Source of the DNA: Notospermus geniculatus
Lineage: Eukaryota > Nemertea > Pilidiophora > Heteronemertea > Lineidae
Length of the DNA stretch: 64,000 nucleotides
Assembly: GCA_002633025.1 (NCBI GenBank)
Contig: NMRB01000189.1
Coordinates: forward strand, 472,251-536,250
Direction of reading: 5' to 3'
A model generated the notes under the pieces. It ran no database searches, was not told the origin of the DNA, and worked only from the letters and a program-made list of their open reading frames with translations. Numbering within the stretch: the stretch's first letter is position 1; each line of letters opens with the position of its first letter. Position numbers and translations under genes: made by a program. Shown in pieces: positions 46,101 through 55,488 of this stretch.

Positions 46101-47023
46101 AGAACAATGTTGACAGTCTATTTGATGTGATCAAGGACCAGAGGTGTTTTTTGGTGTATGTTAATAGCCAGGCATCATCGCTAAGTATTAGTTCGAAATT
46201 GAAAGCAAAAGGAGTGAAAGTACATCACTATCATGCTGGTTTATCTCCTACTTTGAAGGCTGAAATAGAAGTTCAGTGGAAAGAGGGTATATTACATGGT
46301 TTGGTAACAACTTCAGCTTTTGGGATGGGCATTGACAAGCCTGATGTTTCTTGCGTTGTAAACTATGATCTGCCAGGAAATATTGAAGACTTCTACCAGA
46401 TGTCTGGGAGGGGGGGAAGAAATGGTGAGCCTTGTCTTTGCATACTGTTTTTTACCATGTGGGATCGCAAATTTCATTTAGATAATTTGCGGGATCTGGA
46501 TATCGATGGACAGTCATCCGATTTCATCAATGATAAACGACTTAAATTGAATTCTATTACAGACTTCGCCCTCAGTAAATCTTGTAGGCGTAAATTTATT
46601 CTTCATTACTTCGGTGAAGAATACAATGGAACTTGTGATGCTTGCGACATATGTATTTTGAATGTGACACTTCCACCAACTATTGATTGTACACAGTTTG
46701 TTAAGAAAGCTATACAGTGTGTTCAATTGATATATCAGTCCAACCCCAATCAGCATTTCACTAGTTTACATGTTGCACAGATTTTGAAAGGCAAGGAAAT
46801 CAACAAACTGACAAAGTGGAATCACCACAACCTTCCAGTGCACAAGTCATGCAGTGATTTAGACATGGATCAAATTAATATCCGAATCAGAATATTAATT
46901 TGTTCTGACATTTTACAGGATTACAGCACTGACAGATCAAAGAAAAATTCAGTTTACATCAAACTTGGCAGGAACTGGTCCAAGTACGTTTATAGTGATA
47001 CCAAATTTACATGCATTTGTTGA
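40104..47023 (+). CDS. C2H2 zinc finger-RecQ helicase fusion, candidate mobile-element helicase
   Basis: Five exons joined by consensus splice sites give one frame of about 818 residues: 40098-40193 (ATG 40104 or 40107), 40788-40841, 41861-42017, 42945-43138 and 45062-47023. The protein has an acidic stretch (about 50-90), a C2H2 finger (C110, C113, H128, H133) and a RecQ core. In the last exon: RecQ motif 0 with F/Y..F..GQ near 300-310, Walker A TGGGKS (328-333), DECH (435-438) with aromatic loop, TATATP, GMGIDKPDV and SGRGGRNG. A zinc site C-x16-C-x2-C-x2-C follows, then an RQC winged-helix-like end; no HRDC domain is evident. All catalytic motifs are intact, so a 3'-5' ATP-dependent DNA helicase is expected, acting in the nucleus. 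It faces the DUF6589-like gene tail to tail, and fragments of both lie between them. It could be a host RecQ paralogue, but the N-terminal finger and shuffled copies favour a mobile unit. Confidence 0.85.
41584..41700. repeat. 56-bp tandem duplication in RecQ intron 2
   Basis: TTTTTGGATTTCGTGGAATC and the following 30 bases occur twice in tandem (about 41589 and 41650). GGCCTAGGCCTA-type repeats lie nearby (41500-41525, 41710-41730) and again in intron 3 (42040-42110). Confidence 0.75.
42150..42494. mobile_element. hAT-like MITE in RecQ intron 3
   Basis: Inverted ends CAGGGTTTCCGCCAGA and TCTGGTGGAAACCCTG, with TAAAG repeated on both sides (42145-42149, 42495-42499). CAGGG termini are typical of hAT elements, although the duplication visible is 5 rather than 8 bases. 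The interior is A/T-rich and non-coding. Confidence 0.6.
42695..42905. mobile_element. ~210-bp palindromic MITE in RecQ intron 3
   Basis: Two arms of about 90 bases pair: AGGAGGAGGAGAGAGGTTTT and GGGGCTTACTATAGG on the left match their complements on the right. It ends about 40 bases before the acceptor of the zinc-finger exon. Confidence 0.8.
43396..43860. mobile_element. 465-bp PIF/Harbinger-like MITE in RecQ intron 4
   Basis: TAA flanks both ends (43393-43395, 43861-43863). The inverted ends are about 30 bases, starting GGCCATACCAA. A 3-bp TWA duplication with GG termini fits PIF/Harbinger. Frames on the minus strand inside it are not supported. Confidence 0.75.
44015..44390. repeat. ~180-bp imperfect tandem repeat in RecQ intron 4
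   Basis: CCTGTAAATGGTTTTAA recurs at about 44054 and 44234, each followed by GGATTCCTT, CTTGACCCC and AGACACCAAATT. GCGGTGGCCAT follows each at a similar distance. The two units differ at many positions, so the duplication is old. Confidence 0.7.
44599..45022. mobile_element. Nested hairpin elements at the end of RecQ intron 4
   Basis: The inner hairpin (44615-44713) pairs GGGGCCGTATGCATAAAACA with its near-complement. It interrupts an outer inverted repeat: AAGAGCCA plus GAGTCTGTATCT and GGGGGTGATATA on the left, and TATATCACCCCC, AGAGACT and TGGCTCTT on the right. The outer element ends only about 40 bases before the helicase exon. Confidence 0.65.
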
Positions 47024-47158
47024 AGGTTCAGGTTCTCTGGTACAACTTTGATTTAACAGCGTTATCCAGTGCAATATCACAGTCAACTATGTGACCTGTC
47101 ACATTATAATCAGGATAATAAGTCGCTCTGAAGTTGGCACAATGAGACCAACATATTA

Positions 47159-47922
47159 GTAGGGGAGCCAAGCACGAAAAATAGTGAATAAGGTTGCACA
47201 AAAAGATATACAATTGCTGTTAACATTTTTTGGTATGTATATCTGTTCTACATAAGAATTGGGAGGACTGCTCGGTCATCTCTCTTGCAAACTCCTGTTA
47301 TGGACCCTTTTATAGTTTGCTACTGACTTTATCATTGGACTGGTAGACTCGATTTTGTACAGGGGCAGAGAAACCAATGTACCGGTACATCTATCTTCTG
47401 AATGGTTGGGTTTAGACCCTATAAATGTCTAACAGAGAGAAATATGGGGACAGTGAATCCAATAAACATGGTCTTAAATATTTTCAGTTGCTACATTCAC
47501 CTTATTTTATACCTCCATGCTACATTGCAGTTTTTAATGTAAAATTACACATATCGGACCAAATACCACAAAAGTGATTTTCACTTGCCAAAAGCAATTT
47601 AAAGAACATCCTTGGCTGATTCAGAGGCACCATATTTCTATCTGTTGGTAATTAATACATTTATAGAGTCTAAACTCAACCATTCAGAAGTTAGCTGTAC
47701 ATTGGTTTCCATGCCCTTGTACAAAACCAAGTCCAGCAGTCCAATGATAAAGTCAGTAGCAAACTATAAAATGGTCCATAACAGGTGTTCGCAAGAGAGA
47801 TGACCGAGCAGTCCTCTCAATTCTTATGTAGAACAGATATACCTACCAAAAATGTTAACAGCAATCTGTTTGTGCAACCTACAACCCTTATTTTGCAGAA
47901 TTCTGGCCTTTGGCTCCCCTAC
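47159..47922. mobile_element. 764-bp Tc1/mariner-type foldback MITE downstream of RecQ
   Basis: Flanked by TA (47157-47158, 47923-47924), with ends GTAGGGGAGCC and complement. The arms pair over about 250-300 bases. The homologous fragment at 53255-53385 lacks it, so the empty site is known. It contains AATAAA at 47461, which could serve as a polyadenylation signal for the RecQ transcript. Confidence 0.8.
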
Positions 47923-48116
47923 TACAATTTCAGCTTATTGTCAGTCTTATGTAAAATGTGACTGATTATCTTGGTGTGTTCAGCTTTATCTTGTCTGTAC
48001 TGATCCTTCAACATTTGCCATGACATGCATGAGACTGAGTCATAGTTTCACAGTTCACCATTGAAGCCCTGCAACTTGGGAATGACCTGACCCAGATTGC
48101 TCATAACTGACATGTA

Positions 48117-48895
48117 CACTCATCCCAAAAAAATAAATGGACAAAAGTTTTTGTCTTCTGTTGCTAAGGTATGCACACGATGGGGTTGCAGCTTTGATAC
48201 CTGGCCCTTGAACATCTCCTCTGTATGTCAGACAGGAAATTTCATGGGAAAAAATTAATTATCATGAAAATATCACTATTTTAAAATATCATCAAGATTG
48301 AGATTTTTGAAATCTTAACATTTTTTACCAGAAATGACTTTTCAAGTAATCTATGGAAAATTCTAAGAAATATGGTGAAGAAAGTGTTTGAAAATCTTGG
48401 CTTACTTTGATGATATTTGAGATTATAGAAAATATCAAAAATCTGAAATTTGAGATTTTTCACGAAATTTTGGGTTGAGGCGCTAACCTTTGCTAAAAGA
48501 TTAAGACTGACCAAGATTCGGTAACTATATTACCATCGATCACATAAAAATTAAACTTTTTCTTTAAATTGTGTTGAAAAGTGTCCCGTTTTTCATACAT
48601 AATTCCTTGAATAACACAGAATAGGGCAAATATTTTTCAGCAATTTCTTCACCATGAGTCTTAGAATTCTTCATAGATTCATGAACTACAACTTCAAGAT
48701 TTCAAAAATCTCATTTTCAATGATATTTTGAAACAGTGATAATTTCACGATATTTTATTTTTTTCCTTAAAATTTGCTCTTGGACATATGCAAGAGATGT
48801 TGAAGGGCCATATATCTTAGCTAGAACCCAAAATTATGCATCACTTCCTGTACAGAGTTAAAAAACCACTGTCCATTTATTTTTTGGGATGAGTG
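48117..48895. mobile_element. 779-bp Tc1/mariner-type MITE downstream of RecQ
   Basis: Flanked by TA (48115-48116, 48896-48897). The ends are CACTCATCCCAAAAAAA and its complement, extending to AATAAATGGAC. The interior is A/T-rich and non-coding. Fragment 53525-53640 is homologous to both flanks and lacks the element. Confidence 0.85.
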
Positions 48896-49101
48896 TACAT
48901 GTACCTCTCTCTGTCATTACACTGTTATGTCCAGACGCGTGAGCACATGGTCCATGGACCATTTCATTTCATGGTATCCTTACTGGTTCACACCCTGTGC
49001 GATTAATACCACTTTTTAAGTGACAGGTAACATATTTTCACAAAAGCAATGTTACATTTTCATGCCTGGTTAAATACCTCTGGTCCATTGAATCAAGCTG
49101 C

Positions 49102-50174
49102 GGACTTAACATAGGTTTTCAATTTTGGGGAAATCTCGGAAAGTACTACAGGTATCTTGTTGAAAATTTCACGGTAGACACTATGGTCCATATCATTGAT
49201 CATGACATAATATCAACCAGCTCCTTCTATTGTTTCACTACTGTAATTAGTACTTTTGAATGCCTTAAAAAATTGGTGAAGGAATCAATATATTCCATTG
49301 AGAGTTTGGCTGAATATCCTTGGGATCATGTTGAATAAGATTATCCAAAAGAAAACAAACAAGTTCTATCATGACAGTGCTTTTAAAAGGATGGAAATAT
49401 CGGTTAAACTGCCCAGTTTCAACTTTACTGAAGTCTGAGCCACATGGTTTTATGCATGATTACAAGTCTTGACATAACAGGTCAACAACAATACATGGAC
49501 AACCACTCATGGAGGGCAAGGGTGATGAATTGAATAATGTCAAGTGAACTCTTTGCAAGTTTAAGGACAGTGACATCACATGTCTGTTATGTTTTGACTA
49601 GACACACTGCTTGGAAAAATAACCACACAGAAAGGAGACCTGCCCCTGTTCATTTCTGCTGTTATCGGAAACACTCAAAAAGGCCCAGATATATGGAAGA
49701 ATCATTTGACCATTACAAGCTGTTACAGATTATGGAATAATAGGCAGGGAACCCTGTCCCCTCTGTAAGAATTGGTCAGTCCATTCCCCTTTGCACAATG
49801 GCTTTTTAGGCCTACTGCCAATAAGGCTACTCAGTGCAGCCCTTGAATAAAACAGAAACTTGAGAAATCTTACGGTAAAAATGATGCATTTTCAACTATC
49901 CCTGTTTGAAAAACTTCACTTTTTACTGGCTGATGTGACAGTACATAGTCCAGGCTGTACATAGATAGTGTTTTGAAACAAACTGCTGATGACTGCTTTC
50001 CCGTACAGAGCTCTAAAGTACTAATTACAGAAAGTGGTGAAACAGTAGAAGGAGCCGGTTGATATTATATCATGATGATTGATATGGACCAAAGTATCAA
50101 CCATGAAAGTTTCAAGAAGATAGTTTTCGTACTTTCCGAGATTTCCCCAAAGTTGAAAACCTCTGTTAAGTCCC
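49102..50174. mobile_element. ~1.07-kb inverted-repeat element
   Basis: GGACTTAACATAGGTTTTCA near 49103 pairs with the complement of AAAACCTCTGTTAAGTCC near 50157. Imperfect pairing continues for about 150 bases (to TACTAATTAC). The middle (49260-50000) is non-coding as far as I can see. Confidence 0.65.
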
Positions 50175-50349
50175 CAGCACCTTTCATTCGACAGATGTTG
50201 GAGTATCGGAAATGAATTAGATTATTCTGCCAAGGTTTAATACCATTTGTCGACTTCGTTGGCTTTCTGTCAGTGCCGTTCACTGCATTGTATCATTGAA
50301 TGATTACACAACACTCTGATGTTATGGACCACAGTATGTAATCATTCAA

Positions 50350-51434
50350 AAATAAATAAATCAAAGTCGTCTCCAATACCTGTAATTTTTCGACCCACAC
50401 CGGGGTCTTCTCCTGGCACTTTCTAGTTGAAGTCCCAAAAATGAATGAGCTAGATCCTAAGTGCGGATAATCTGATCCGCACGTAGGACCTAGGTTAGTT
50501 TATTGTTAGGTTCAGATCAGACTATTTAGATTAGATTAGGATTAGATTAGATTAGATTAGATTAGGATGTATATTATGTTGTGTTAGGTTTTAGGGTTGC
50601 TTAGGTTAGACTAGACACAACTATCAAGATTTGACTATCTGCATTAAGGTTAGCTTAGATTTGGCATGGTGACATGTATACACTCAGTATAGATTAAGTT
50701 ATGTTTATGCTAGATTACATTAGAATAGACACAGCTATCAACATATTACTGTCTTTTATCACATGACTAAGGTTAGGTTTGGTTTGTTAGGTCATGTTAG
50801 ACTAGACACGACTATCAAGATTTGACTATCCACACTGAGGTTAGCTTAGATTTGATCAGACATATTTAACTATCCACACTCAGAATAGATTTAAGTTGGG
50901 TTAGGTTACATTATGCTAGAATAGACAAGGCTATCAATATTACTGACTTCACTTTGGGTAGGTTAGGTTATGTTTAGATTAAACCAAGATTATCTAAATT
51001 ATTTTATCCTCACTGAGGTCAGGATCGCACTTATTTACTTCTTGTTAGTTTATGTTACTGTTATATTAGTATGGACAATCTAAATAAGGTATCGATTTGG
51101 TCAGTACAAGATTAGACTATTTGTACTTAGAAACTAGTTTATGTCAGCTTTTTGAGGTTAGGATGCAGATTAGACTAGACTTAGCGGAGTTTACTATCTT
51201 GATTAGTCTATCCACCCTTACAGAGCTAAGTCAGGTTACCGTACGTTAAGTTAGACTACATTAGATTTTAGGATAGGTTAGGTTTAGGCTAGATTATCCT
51301 GGCTTAGACTATCCACATGGAGGATCTAGCTCATTCACTTCTGGGACTGCGACTCGAAGGCACCTTGAGTAGACCCCAGTGGGGGGGTCGAAAAATTTGT
51401 GAACTTAGAGACGACTTTGATTTATTTATTTATT
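50350..51434. mobile_element. 1.08-kb MITE with TTAGATT-rich core
   Basis: Inverted ends carry AATAAATAAATCAAAGTCG and, further in, TTTTTCGACCC...GGGGTC and GAGCTAGATCCTA with their complements at 51290-51434. The core (50510-51300) is an irregular run of TTAGATT/TTAGGTT motifs. A further degenerate copy of the right arm lies at about 51600-51735. Confidence 0.75.
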
Positions 51435-51741
51435 GATCATATATTGATTTCTTTTGTGCTTTTTTTGCATGTGTAATCATTCAGTAATCTAATGTATTAT
51501 GCATGCCACTGACAGAAAAGCCACCTAAATTTACAAGTGGTCTTAAACTTTTGCAAATGACAGAAAAGTGATTATTGTTAAAATATGTGAAGTGAGATTT
51601 AACTGCGGATAATCTAATATAATAGATTATTCACACATAGGATCTAGCTCATTCACTTAAGGGACTTTGAGTCAAAAGCGCCTGACATGCCTGGAAAAGT
51701 CCACAGTATGGGGTCTAAAATTTTGTGTACTAAATAAATAC

Positions 51742-51966
51742 CTAAATGTTTGCATCACCCATTGCAGGGAAATCTCTGCCACCCAGTGACTTCATATTCT
51801 GGACCTTCTTCTTCATGAATGCAACTAGATATTTCTTCCTGAGTCTAAGTGAGATTGCATCCTCAATGCAGATCTTCATTTGTTCAAAAAAATAGCTCAA
51901 AACAGTTAACGAAGTCTCGCTGGCATTCACAGTTGGTGAATGCTGTATAAATGAATCTGAAAACAT
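51742..51966 (-). pseudogene. Remnant of the zinc finger-RecQ gene (exons 3-4 region)
   Basis: The minus-strand reading PTVNASETSLT matches the end of exon 3 (42000-42017), followed by recognisable intron 3 sequence. It then jumps to RKKYLVAFMKKKVQNMK of exon 4 (43081-43130). The intron piece shows that it derives from genomic DNA rather than a spliced transcript. The finger itself is deleted. Confidence 0.8.
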
Positions 51967-52297
51967 GGTAACATTGTCTCAAACAGACACATGCCGGTCA
52001 TGATATGCAGACCACATGGAGCTCATGAATCAGAATGATAATCATCCTGCAATGTTTGTTTAGTCATGTCATTACAGTCCTTGGGAAAGTTGCCATGTTA
52101 GCTGAATTTCCTTTCAGTGATTTCAACAAATCATGATTGAAGGTAGAGTTCATAACACGAATCTTGACTGTTATTTCCTTCGTTGTTTCATCATACATGT
52201 CATTGCCTACTAGATGTTGTAAAAATGTGAGAAGCCAACCGTAGCTAGCTGTGGCAGACTATTCCCAGGGAAACAAACCAAATGATATGTCAAACAT

Positions 52298-52335
52298 AAC
52301 TTACTATGACTATGTGTTGTAGGATTTGATTAGAA
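52298..52335 (-). pseudogene. Remnant of DUF6589-like gene, exon-intron border
   Basis: ATAACTTACTATG...TAGGATTTG resembles the donor end of the exon at 60357-60546. A MITE (52444-52978) lies between it and the rest of the exon copy at 53080-53222. Confidence 0.5.
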
Positions 52336-52443
52336 TAATTTAATAAACTCCACAGCATTCATAAAACCTTCCTAGCTTAGTTGGCTGCTACATGTAGTTG
52401 TGTACAGGACAAGTCCCAAAAAAATGTTCCTTCACCTTTCATG

Positions 52444-52978
52444 GCTTGCCATACAAAGTTTTTGACAGGTACTGAAACATAAATGGTGCCATCCTTTTCC
52501 TACTGACGTTTACACTAACACATATGGTCATCAGAGCCCATTGTTCCACTGTGACCAAAAATGAAAGTTACACAACATAGGGCTTTCTGACTGCTGGCAC
52601 TCCATGTTTGCACAAGTCACATGACTAACAAGAAGGAAATTACTTGACAAAATCGATATTGTTATTGAAGCTGAGGTGTTTAACACATTTTAATCAGTGA
52701 CTCCCCATAATTGATCAGGGAAGAGGCCCATTGACCAAAAATACCAATGCTTCAACATTAGGTGTGGTAGATTGATTTTATTCTCATGGAAATAAACATG
52801 TGGCATTGACCAAAAATACCAATGCTTCAACATTATGTAACTTGCATTCCTGGTCTCCCTGTAACAATTGGCTATGGTGACCACATGCGTGATTTTACTA
52901 AACTTACTAAATATCCATAGGAAATGATGGCACCATTTATGTTTCAGTACCTGTAATAAACATTGTATGGTAGGCCAA
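52444..52978. mobile_element. ~535-bp TIR element splitting a gene remnant
   Basis: CAGGTACTGAAACATAAATG near 52469 and its complement near 52933 form the core of about 55-base inverted ends that reach CTTGCCATAC. The phrase GACCAAAAATACCAATGCTTC occurs twice inside (52735, 52808). Confidence 0.75.
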
Positions 52979-53079
52979 GAAAGTTGGAGGACCTTTTTTT
53001 AACTCGCCCTGAACATTGGCCTGTACAAACTAGGCATTTTAGCAGGCAGCTAAGCCTAGAAGGGTTTTATGAATATGGC

Positions 53080-53222
53080 AATAGGTCCAGGAATCTAATA
53101 ATAGTTTTCCCAGCTCCCAAACCAAACATCCAATTCAAGAGGCCCATCAAAAAAGAAAAATCTGCCTTGATCCTTTGGTTGATCAACTCGGGCAGTGCAT
53201 TGATTAGGGGTATGTACAGTCA
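53080..53222 (-). pseudogene. Remnant of DUF6589-like gene (exon 60357-60546)
   Basis: The sequence is clearly homologous to 60370-60515: CCCAGCTCCCAAACCAAACAT corresponds to CCGGCTCCCAAGCCAAACAT, and AAAAATCTGCCTTGATCCTT to AAAAATCCGCCTTGGTCCTT. Small indels break the frame. Orientation is the same as the parent gene. Confidence 0.85.
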
Positions 53223-53249
53223 TGTGAAGTATTGGCCCTATCAGATGTC

Positions 53250-53633
53250 CAATTATTATGTGACCTCTCACATCAAATCAGGTATTAAGTCGCTCTGAAC
53301 TTGGCAGATTGCGACCACAACATTTTTGTCAATTTCAGTAGGCCTAGGCTTATTGTCTGCCTTTTGTAAAATATGTACATTTCTTCCTTTATCTCCAGGA
53401 GTTATTTTAAATAGTTCATTCTGGTTCAAAGGCCTATATTGTGTGACTTGATTCCTGACTTGATGTGATGGATCACATACCGTATATGATAATGGCCACC
53501 AGGTGGCATAACTCAATAATCATCAAAGTACTGTAACTCGGGAGTGATTTGACCCAGATTGCTCATTAAGTGATCCAGTGTTACTTCCAATACTGTGACC
53601 ATATGGTCAATGGACCATTTCCTTAATAGACGT
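53250..53633 (+). repeat. Second copy of the sequence downstream of the RecQ gene
   Basis: Aligns with 47085-47158, 47923-48116 and 48896-48975 (for example AAGTCGCTCTGAA and GACCCAGATTGCTCAT). It skips exactly the two TA-flanked MITEs. It therefore preserves the arrangement before those insertions. Confidence 0.8.
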
Positions 53634-53844
53634 AGGGGCCGTTCACAATTATCAACATTTCCACAAATGTACAAACAGTACGCTAGGGGATAGGGGGTTG
53701 ACCCTCGGTGTACACTTTTCAAAATGTTTATCTAAAAATAGAACAATATCAACATTTTCCTTGTACGCTTTTGGGGAGGGGGTTCTGTAAAAAGTGTACT
53801 CTTAAATACACTTGTGAAAATGTTGATAATTGTGAACGGCCCCT
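53634..53844. mobile_element. ~210-bp MITE
   Basis: AGGGGCCGTTCACAATTATC at the left and its complement at the right, each about 33 bases with one or two mismatches. The interior is non-coding. Confidence 0.85.
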
Positions 53845-53936
53845 CAATAGTGATGATTAATGAAGAAAAATGATACTTCAATGATACCATAAAGAAATCA
53901 AGCATAAAGGTTCAACTTACAAACTTAAAAACGAGT

Positions 53937-54052
53937 TAAATTGAATTCTATTACAGACTTCGCCCTCAGTAAATCTTGTAGGCGTAAATTTATTCTTCAT
54001 TACTTTGGTGAAGAATACAATGGAACTTGTGATGCTTGCGACATATGTATGA
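53937..54052 (+). pseudogene. Remnant of RecQ exon 5 (zinc-site segment)
   Basis: About 112 bases match 46543-46656 with a single difference (TTTGG versus TTCGG). They encode the ITDFALSKSC...CDACDIC zinc-binding segment of the helicase. Flanking sequence is unrelated. The identity is far higher than in the neighbouring remnants. Confidence 0.9.
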
Positions 54053-54154
54053 TGAAGTGTATCCCTAAGTTACTTCATCGTTTGCAGTTAAACCTTTATG
54101 TTTCATTCCTTTATAATGATACAATGTATGTAATGTATGTTTCTTGTGCACTCC

Positions 54155-54261
54155 CGGGCCCGTATGCATAAAGGAGGAATAAGCTTATTCCAGGTATAGC
54201 TTTACGTTGTAACGTTAGGTTATACCTGGAATAAGATTATTCCACCTATGCGTACGGGCCC
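54155..54261. mobile_element. ~107-bp palindromic MITE
   Basis: GGGCCCGTATGCATAAAGGA pairs with the complement at the right end, and TTATTCCAGGTATA with its complement around the centre. It resembles the hairpin at 44615-44713 in its terminal GGGCCGTATGCATAAA motif. Confidence 0.8.
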
Positions 54262-54717
54262 TGGGGAGAAATGTCTCTGGTTCTGTGAACCAGTCATTTA
54301 ATTTCATTTCTAAATGTTAACCAAACTATTTCTTTATATTACAAATCATTCATTCTCATGCATGTGCATTGCTTTATACAGAAGTTTATGTACCGGTACA
54401 CCTGACTTTAAGATATAAACTGCACCACTTCCGACTGGGTTAAAATCATATGAAAGGAAACTTTGTGATAACTATCATCAGTCAGAAAACCCAAAAGATT
54501 TCCTTTCATAAGGAACAAACCCTGTAAAAATTCGTGCATTATTACAATTGGAGCTGTCAGTGAGTTGACCAACACTAGTAAGGTCACCGAACCAGTCGCA
54601 TGTCTGTCTGTTATGAAATCTGAAATAATTTATTTCTTCCTCGTCTGGTGTCATATTAGTTAATTGCAGTTCACCTTCTGAATGATATGCGACTGGTTTG
54701 GTGATGGAGGGTCACAC

Positions 54718-54800
54718 GTCACAGGGTGTTCATATTTCCAAATTTGGAGAAAGAACAAAACTTTACTGCTCATGTTCACCGCCTTTACCGGCTTTAGCTT
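54718..54800 (-). pseudogene. Remnant of the DUF6589-like gene 3' end with internal inversion
   Basis: TTCATATTTCCAAATTTGG and CACAAAGAAACTG match 55489-55560. The segment between them (AACTTTACTGCTCATGTTCA) is the reverse complement of the corresponding gene segment. This is a small rearranged copy of the last codons and 3' end. Confidence 0.65.
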
Positions 54801-55085
54801 CACAAAGAAACTGGTTCTAGATGATTTAAATGTACAGTAGGTGTAGTAGATTGATTTTATTCTCATGGAAATAAACATGTGGCATTTTAAAGCCAGGCTG
54901 TGGCCTTAATTTCAAGCACTTGTCAATGTAGTATCACTTAATATTAGATTCATAAGATGAATGATACATTAACTCACAATATTTACCACAATGGTAAAAC
55001 TGCATTTATACGACTATGATACAATGTATTTACACCGGGTGATGATTCCATCACCAACCTTATCATCAGCCTTACAGTCCCGCTT

Positions 55086-55150
55086 ACAGTACACAAGTCA
55101 TGCAGTGATGGATCAATTTAAGATCTGAATCAGAATATTAATTTGTTCTG
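55086..55150 (+). pseudogene. Remnant of RecQ exon 5 (near C-terminus)
   Basis: CACAAGTCATGCAGTGAT and GAATCAGAATATTAATTTG match 46842-46905 in order, with small deletions. It lies about 1 kb after the other exon 5 remnant and in the same orientation, so both may derive from one decayed copy. Confidence 0.8.
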
Positions 55151-55177
55151 ATTTTTTGGCAACACAATGTTGGGAAA

Positions 55178-55427
55178 ATGTTTCTGGTCCACATCATCAA
55201 GTTAATTTTTTTCCTTGACCTTTTTACTCAATCCAATTCATTGTCTGTGTACAGCTCCAGTTACAAATCTCATTTCACATGAATACACGTGATTCCAAAG
55301 CGCAAGTGGCTCTGTGAAATGAAATTTGAAACAGAAGCTGTATTACACTGACATTGAATTGGATTGGGGAAGAAATTACAAGAAAGAAAACAGCTTGATT
55401 GAGTGGACCAGAAACATTTTTCAAGGA
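55178..55427. mobile_element. ~250-bp foldback element
   Basis: AAAATGTTTCTGGTCCAC at the left pairs with GTGGACCAGAAACATTTTTC at the right. The arms (about 100 bases each, imperfect) meet near 55290-55315. It sits about 60 bases downstream of the DUF6589-like stop codon. Confidence 0.75.
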
Positions 55428-55488
55428 TTGTACGCACGACTGACTGCTCATATTCAACCCTTCACGTCAGATTGTACATGTAAGGTAT

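Noticed and set aside
50510-51300. TTAGGTT/TTAGATT run as interstitial telomeric repeat
   Set aside because: Motif length and spacing are irregular, it rarely matches TTAGGG, and the whole tract is the core of a TIR element.
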